Shown one piece after another: positions 61,423-64,000 of a DNA stretch of 64,000 nucleotides. The stretch is from Bacteroidota bacterium (GTDB lineage: Bacteria > Bacteroidota > Bacteroidia > JAFLBG01), in the NCBI GenBank assembly GCA_017303975.1, contig JAFLBG010000009.1, positions 1 through 64,000 on the forward strand, given 5' to 3'. Numbering within the stretch: position 1 is the first letter of the stretch; each line of letters begins with the position of its first letter. Below the pieces are notes generated by a model, which worked only from the letters and a program-made list of their open reading frames with translations, was not told the origin of the DNA and ran no database searches. A program made the translations under genes and the position numbers.

Positions 61423-61989
61423 TTAAAGATTCATCCAATTTTTTATTAGCTGCTCTCCATACTCCGACAATATTGATTCGGGATGGTATTGTACTCCGTA
61501 ACACTGAAAATGCTTATGCTTAATAGCCATTGGATTTCCATTCTCATCCGCAGCTAGCAACTCAAGCGATTCGGGAAGTCCCTTTTTTATACCCCAAGAA
61601 TGATACCTTCCTACCAAAAAGGAGTCGGGAATATTCTTAAATAGATTATTGCTATTTAACACATTCATTTTAGTTGCTACTCCGTGAAAAACAGTTGGTA
61701 AATTTATTAAAGAAGCTCCAAAAACCTCTCCAATTGCTTGATGCCCGAGACAAACACCTAAAATTTTTTTGGAGGGTGAAAATTTTTCAATCGCAAGTTT
61801 TGAAACACCTGCGTCTTGGGGTAATCCAGGTCCGGGAGAAATTATAATATGGGAATACGTGCTTAGTTTGTCAACTTCAACTTCATCATTCCTATATACA
61901 TCCACATTTTGCAGTGTAACTTTCTCGAGTAAATGCACTAAATTATATGTGAATGAATCGTAATTATCTATAACAACCAACTGGTTCAT
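61423..61989 (-). CDS. pabA: Anthranilate/aminodeoxychorismate synthase component II (glutamine amidotransferase)
   Basis: This 188-residue class I glutamine amidotransferase supplies ammonia for chorismate amination. It has DNYDSFTYNLVHLLEK near 8, SPGPGLPQDAG near 50, the nucleophile Cys in LGVCLGHQAIGEV near 78, and the His-Glu pair in GVQYHPESILSEYG near 168. It may serve folate (PabA), tryptophan (TrpG) or both. pabA is used because a PabC-like gene lies nearby, but the partner synthase is not in the window. It abuts the KdsC-like gene. Confidence 0.85.
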   Translation of the reverse strand: MNQLVVIDNYDSFTYNLVHLLEKVTLQNVDVYRNDEVEVDKLSTYSHIIISPGPGLPQDAGVSKLAIEKFSPSKKILGVCLGHQAIGEVFGASLINLPTVFHGVATKMNVLNSNNLFKNIPDSFLVGRYHSWGIKKGLPESLELLAADENGNPMAIKHKHFQCYGVQYHPESILSEYGEQLIKNWMNL

Positions 61990-62667
61990 CTATGTATATC
62001 TATGCAAGTAGGTGTCAATAAATTCTCTCACGCAAGCATTTCCACCATTCCGCTCTAAAACAACATGAGCTAATGTTTTTATTTCTTTTGCCGCATCTGC
62101 CGGACAAGCAGCAAATCCAACCTTTTTAAACAACTCAACATCATTCAAATCATCGCCTATATATGCTACATTAGTCCAACTGAGTTTTAGCTTTCTAAGC
62201 CATTTTTCAATAACAGGTACCTTTGGTTCTGTTCCAACATAACAATTTTGAATACCTAATAACTTAGCTCTTTTTGTTATAAGATTTTTATTAATCCCGT
62301 TACTGGCTAACCCTACTTGGAATCCTTTTTTAGTAAGTGCCTTAATCTGCAAGCCATCCTTGGTATTAAATTTTTTAAACTCATCTCCACTTTCGGTGTA
62401 ATACATTCCGCCATCGGTTAAAACTCCATCAACATCTACTATTAAAATTTTAATAGTAGGCTTTGGAGTAGTCTTATTCTGCAGATTATCCTTTAGCAGA
62501 GTATTATAGTCAATCTTAAAAAAAGCTGCAATCGAAATTAAATCAGCTATTTGTGTAACAGAATTTACAGAGCTTGCTTTAAGTCCAATTTTTCTTTTTA
62601 ATACAGCAAAATCAATTTTTTTTTGCGCTAATAAATGTCCGATATTTGCACTTAAGTTAGTATTCAT
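61990..62667 (-). CDS. HAD phosphatase, KdsC-like, with HTH-like N-terminal extension
   Basis: The C-terminal 155 residues match KDO-8-phosphate phosphatase and related HAD family proteins: IVDVDGVLTDGGMYY at 76-90 with the nucleophile Asp78, then FNTKDGLQIKALTKKG, LASNGINKN, GTEPKVPVIEKW and YIGDDLNDVELFK. KdsC makes KDO for lipopolysaccharide. The first 62 residues (NIGHLLAQKKIDFAVLKRK through ADLISIAAFFKIDYNTLLK) resemble an XRE-type helix-turn-helix, which ordinary KdsC proteins (about 170-180 residues) lack. The substrate could also be another sugar phosphate. The gene ends just before pabA. Confidence 0.78.
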   Translation of the reverse strand: MNTNLSANIGHLLAQKKIDFAVLKRKIGLKASSVNSVTQIADLISIAAFFKIDYNTLLKDNLQNKTTPKPTIKILIVDVDGVLTDGGMYYTESGDEFKKFNTKDGLQIKALTKKGFQVGLASNGINKNLITKRAKLLGIQNCYVGTEPKVPVIEKWLRKLKLSWTNVAYIGDDLNDVELFKKVGFAACPADAAKEIKTLAHVVLERNGGNACVREFIDTYLHRYT

Positions 62668-62765
62668 ATGTGAGTAAAAATAGAGTATTTGTATGATATT
62701 ACCATGTTAGATTTTAGGCAAACAATAGCTAGTACAAATTGTTAATTGAAAATAAAACCAAAAGC

Positions 62766-63869
62766 ATGAAAAAAATTACACTCTTAAGCCTTTTACTTTT
62801 AAGTACATTCATACATTCTCAAACTTCTTTAAAATCATTCCAACATACTTCGGGTACTCGAAAATACTTTATTCACCTTCCTGCAAATTACAACACAAGT
62901 ACACAATATCCGTTATTATTGGTTTTACATGGACTAACGGATAGTATTCAAAGCCACATGCCATATACCGGCTTTAACGGAATTGCGGATCAAGAAAATT
63001 TCATTGTTGTTTATCCTCAAGCATTGGTTGGCAGTAGTGGCACATGCTGGAATGCAGGCGCTCCGCTTATTTCGCCCAATGCAGACGATGTAGATTTTCT
63101 TACTGATTTAATTGATACCATTACTAAAAACCACAGTGTGAATAAAGCTCGTGTGTATATGACCGGTTTTTCAATGGGAGGTTTTATGACACAGCGAATG
63201 GCAAAAGAAGTATCTAATAAAATAGCTGCGGTTGCAACCTTTGCATCTACTCAATTTTTTGCATTTCTAAATACAAATCCTACTCGCCCTATACCCATAT
63301 CCATGGGACATGGACTAACAGATATTGTTGTAAACCCTGCCGGGAATTTTGTGTTGGCATATACATCGCTAAATAATTCTTGGAATGACTGGAAAAGCTC
63401 AAACTCTTGTATTGGGTCAGAAATTATTGACACATTGCCGGATTTGGCAAATGATGGTGCTCGTGTTATTCGCTCTCGGCTATTGAATTGTAACGCTGGG
63501 GTACAAATGCAAATGCTTAAAATTACAAATGTTGGACATGAATATTTGTTAAAACCTGCCTATGATATATCGTATCCATGGGAAGCATGGAATTTTGTAA
63601 AAAATTATACGCACCCATATGCGGGAATGGATGATATTGAGGTAAACAATTTATTTGATTTTTATCCAAATCCATCAAACGATTTTATTTTTATTGATAA
63701 GAACTCTTCTGTGGAAGCTAAATCATATTCTATTTATACAATTGATGGAACGAAGGTTACAAGCACTACTACTTCACCCATAAACGTTAGTAATCTGCCC
63801 AAAGGATTTTATACGCTAGTGGTGGAAAGTAGCAAAGGTCTAACTTTAAAAAAGTTGGTAGTAAATTAA
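62766..63869 (+). CDS. Secreted alpha/beta-hydrolase (polyhydroxybutyrate depolymerase / feruloyl-esterase type) with T9SS type A tail
   Basis: The ATG at 62766 gives 367 residues with a signal peptide (KKITLLSLLLLSTFIHSQ). The esterase domain (about 30-280) shows LLLVLHGLTDSIQ near 53, WNAGAP near 96, the nucleophile Ser in MTGFSMGGFMTQRMA near 135 and a His in NVGHEYLL. It resembles LpqC/PHB-depolymerase-type esterases. The last about 75 residues (FDFYPNPSNDFIFID to LTLKKLVVN) are a type A sorting domain, so it is exported by T9SS. The substrate is not known. Confidence 0.88.
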   Translation: MKKITLLSLLLLSTFIHSQTSLKSFQHTSGTRKYFIHLPANYNTSTQYPLLLVLHGLTDSIQSHMPYTGFNGIADQENFIVVYPQALVGSSGTCWNAGAPLISPNADDVDFLTDLIDTITKNHSVNKARVYMTGFSMGGFMTQRMAKEVSNKIAAVATFASTQFFAFLNTNPTRPIPISMGHGLTDIVVNPAGNFVLAYTSLNNSWNDWKSSNSCIGSEIIDTLPDLANDGARVIRSRLLNCNAGVQMQMLKITNVGHEYLLKPAYDISYPWEAWNFVKNYTHPYAGMDDIEVNNLFDFYPNPSNDFIFIDKNSSVEAKSYSIYTIDGTKVTSTTTSPINVSNLPKGFYTLVVESSKGLTLKKLVVN

Positions 63870-63883
63870 GAGGACTAAAAAAT

Positions 63884-64000
63884 TTATTGATTTTTACTCA
63901 ACACAAAATTTTTATCCATCTCCGGCTGAAAGGAACCCATATCAAATACAACAACGGCATCTGCCAAAGTTTTATATCCTGCAGCTTCTACAGTAATGGC
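63884..64000 (-). CDS. 3' end of an unidentified gene (partial)
   Basis: The minus-strand frame is open from the window edge to a TAA at 63884-63886 (38 codons), reading ITVEAAGYKTLADAVVVFD and ending FVLSKNQ. I recognise no family. It could be a small beta-rich domain, perhaps the C-terminus of a larger secreted protein, but too little is present to say. Confidence 0.5.
   Translation of the reverse strand, partial: AITVEAAGYKTLADAVVVFDMGSFQPEMDKNFVLSKNQ

Overview
The window is low-GC chromosomal DNA from a member of the Bacteroidota. Support comes from several type IX secretion (T9SS) cargo proteins with gliding-motility-type (CHU_C-like) or type A C-terminal sorting domains, a giant SprB-repeat protein, RemB/Wzi-like outer-membrane proteins, a Bacteroidota-type integrase with an Arm DNA-binding domain, and a Bacteroidota promoter (TTTG-N19-TAnnTTTG) in front of rpsT. 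The order parA / parB / DUF5683 / dapB is also usual for this phylum. I cannot place it below phylum level.

Region by region. (1) 1-2445 looks like the right end of an integrative element: a small membrane protein, a structured non-coding stretch, a tyrosine integrase and, just upstream of it, a stand-alone copy of the integrase Arm domain. The element ends in a tRNA-Met 3' fragment that serves as a likely attR. (2) 2450-2985 holds two tandem copies of a tRNA-tail / terminator / GIY-YIG-start module, one with a complete GIY-YIG gene and one truncated. (3) 2932-12060 is housekeeping: an AddB-like nuclease, dapB, DUF5683, parB, parA, an MBL-fold hydrolase, an FMN reductase, gdhA and rpsT. (4) 12069-20605 carries rlmF, an SF1 helicase, an S9 peptidase, a T9SS adhesin and fumarylacetoacetase. 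(5) 20737-25976 is a polysaccharide / cell-surface cluster (GDP-fucose synthase, two RemB/Wzi-like barrels, a WecA-type transferase). (6) 25982-28264 has a DUF4412 protein, heme O synthase and cytochrome oxidase subunit III. (7) 28344-35120 is a run of secreted-protein genes (GEVED/Ig-like/CHU_C adhesin, a tail-fibre-like protein, a type A sorted protein, a tail-spike-like beta-helix protein) and an SRPBCC protein.

(8) 35140-49634, on the minus strand, is the division and cell-wall (dcw) cluster in the order mraZ-rsmH-ftsL-ftsI-murE-mraY-murD-(murD C-domain paralogue)-ftsW-murG-murC-ftsQ-ftsA. It has three MraZ-box repeats upstream of mraZ, an extra stand-alone MurD C-terminal domain gene, and no ftsZ behind ftsA. 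(9) 49972-55689 encodes a 1905-residue SprB-repeat T9SS protein, divergent from mraZ. (10) 55755-58158 is a probable glycine/ornithine-type aminolipid acyltransferase pair followed by engB. (11) 58161-62667 carries a class IV aminotransferase, a rhomboid protease, a TPR/PD40 protein, a PabA/TrpG glutamine amidotransferase and a KdsC-like phosphatase with an HTH-like N-terminal extension. (12) 62766-64000 has a secreted esterase with a T9SS tail and the end of an unidentified gene.

The most interesting items are the orphan MurD C-terminal domain gene, the orphan integrase Arm-domain gene with its repeat-rich upstream DNA, the duplicated tRNA-tail/GIY-YIG module, the structured region at 389-552, the HTH-KdsC fusion and the chromosomal tail-spike-like gene beside T9SS cargo. 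No CRISPR array, rRNA or intact tRNA gene was seen.
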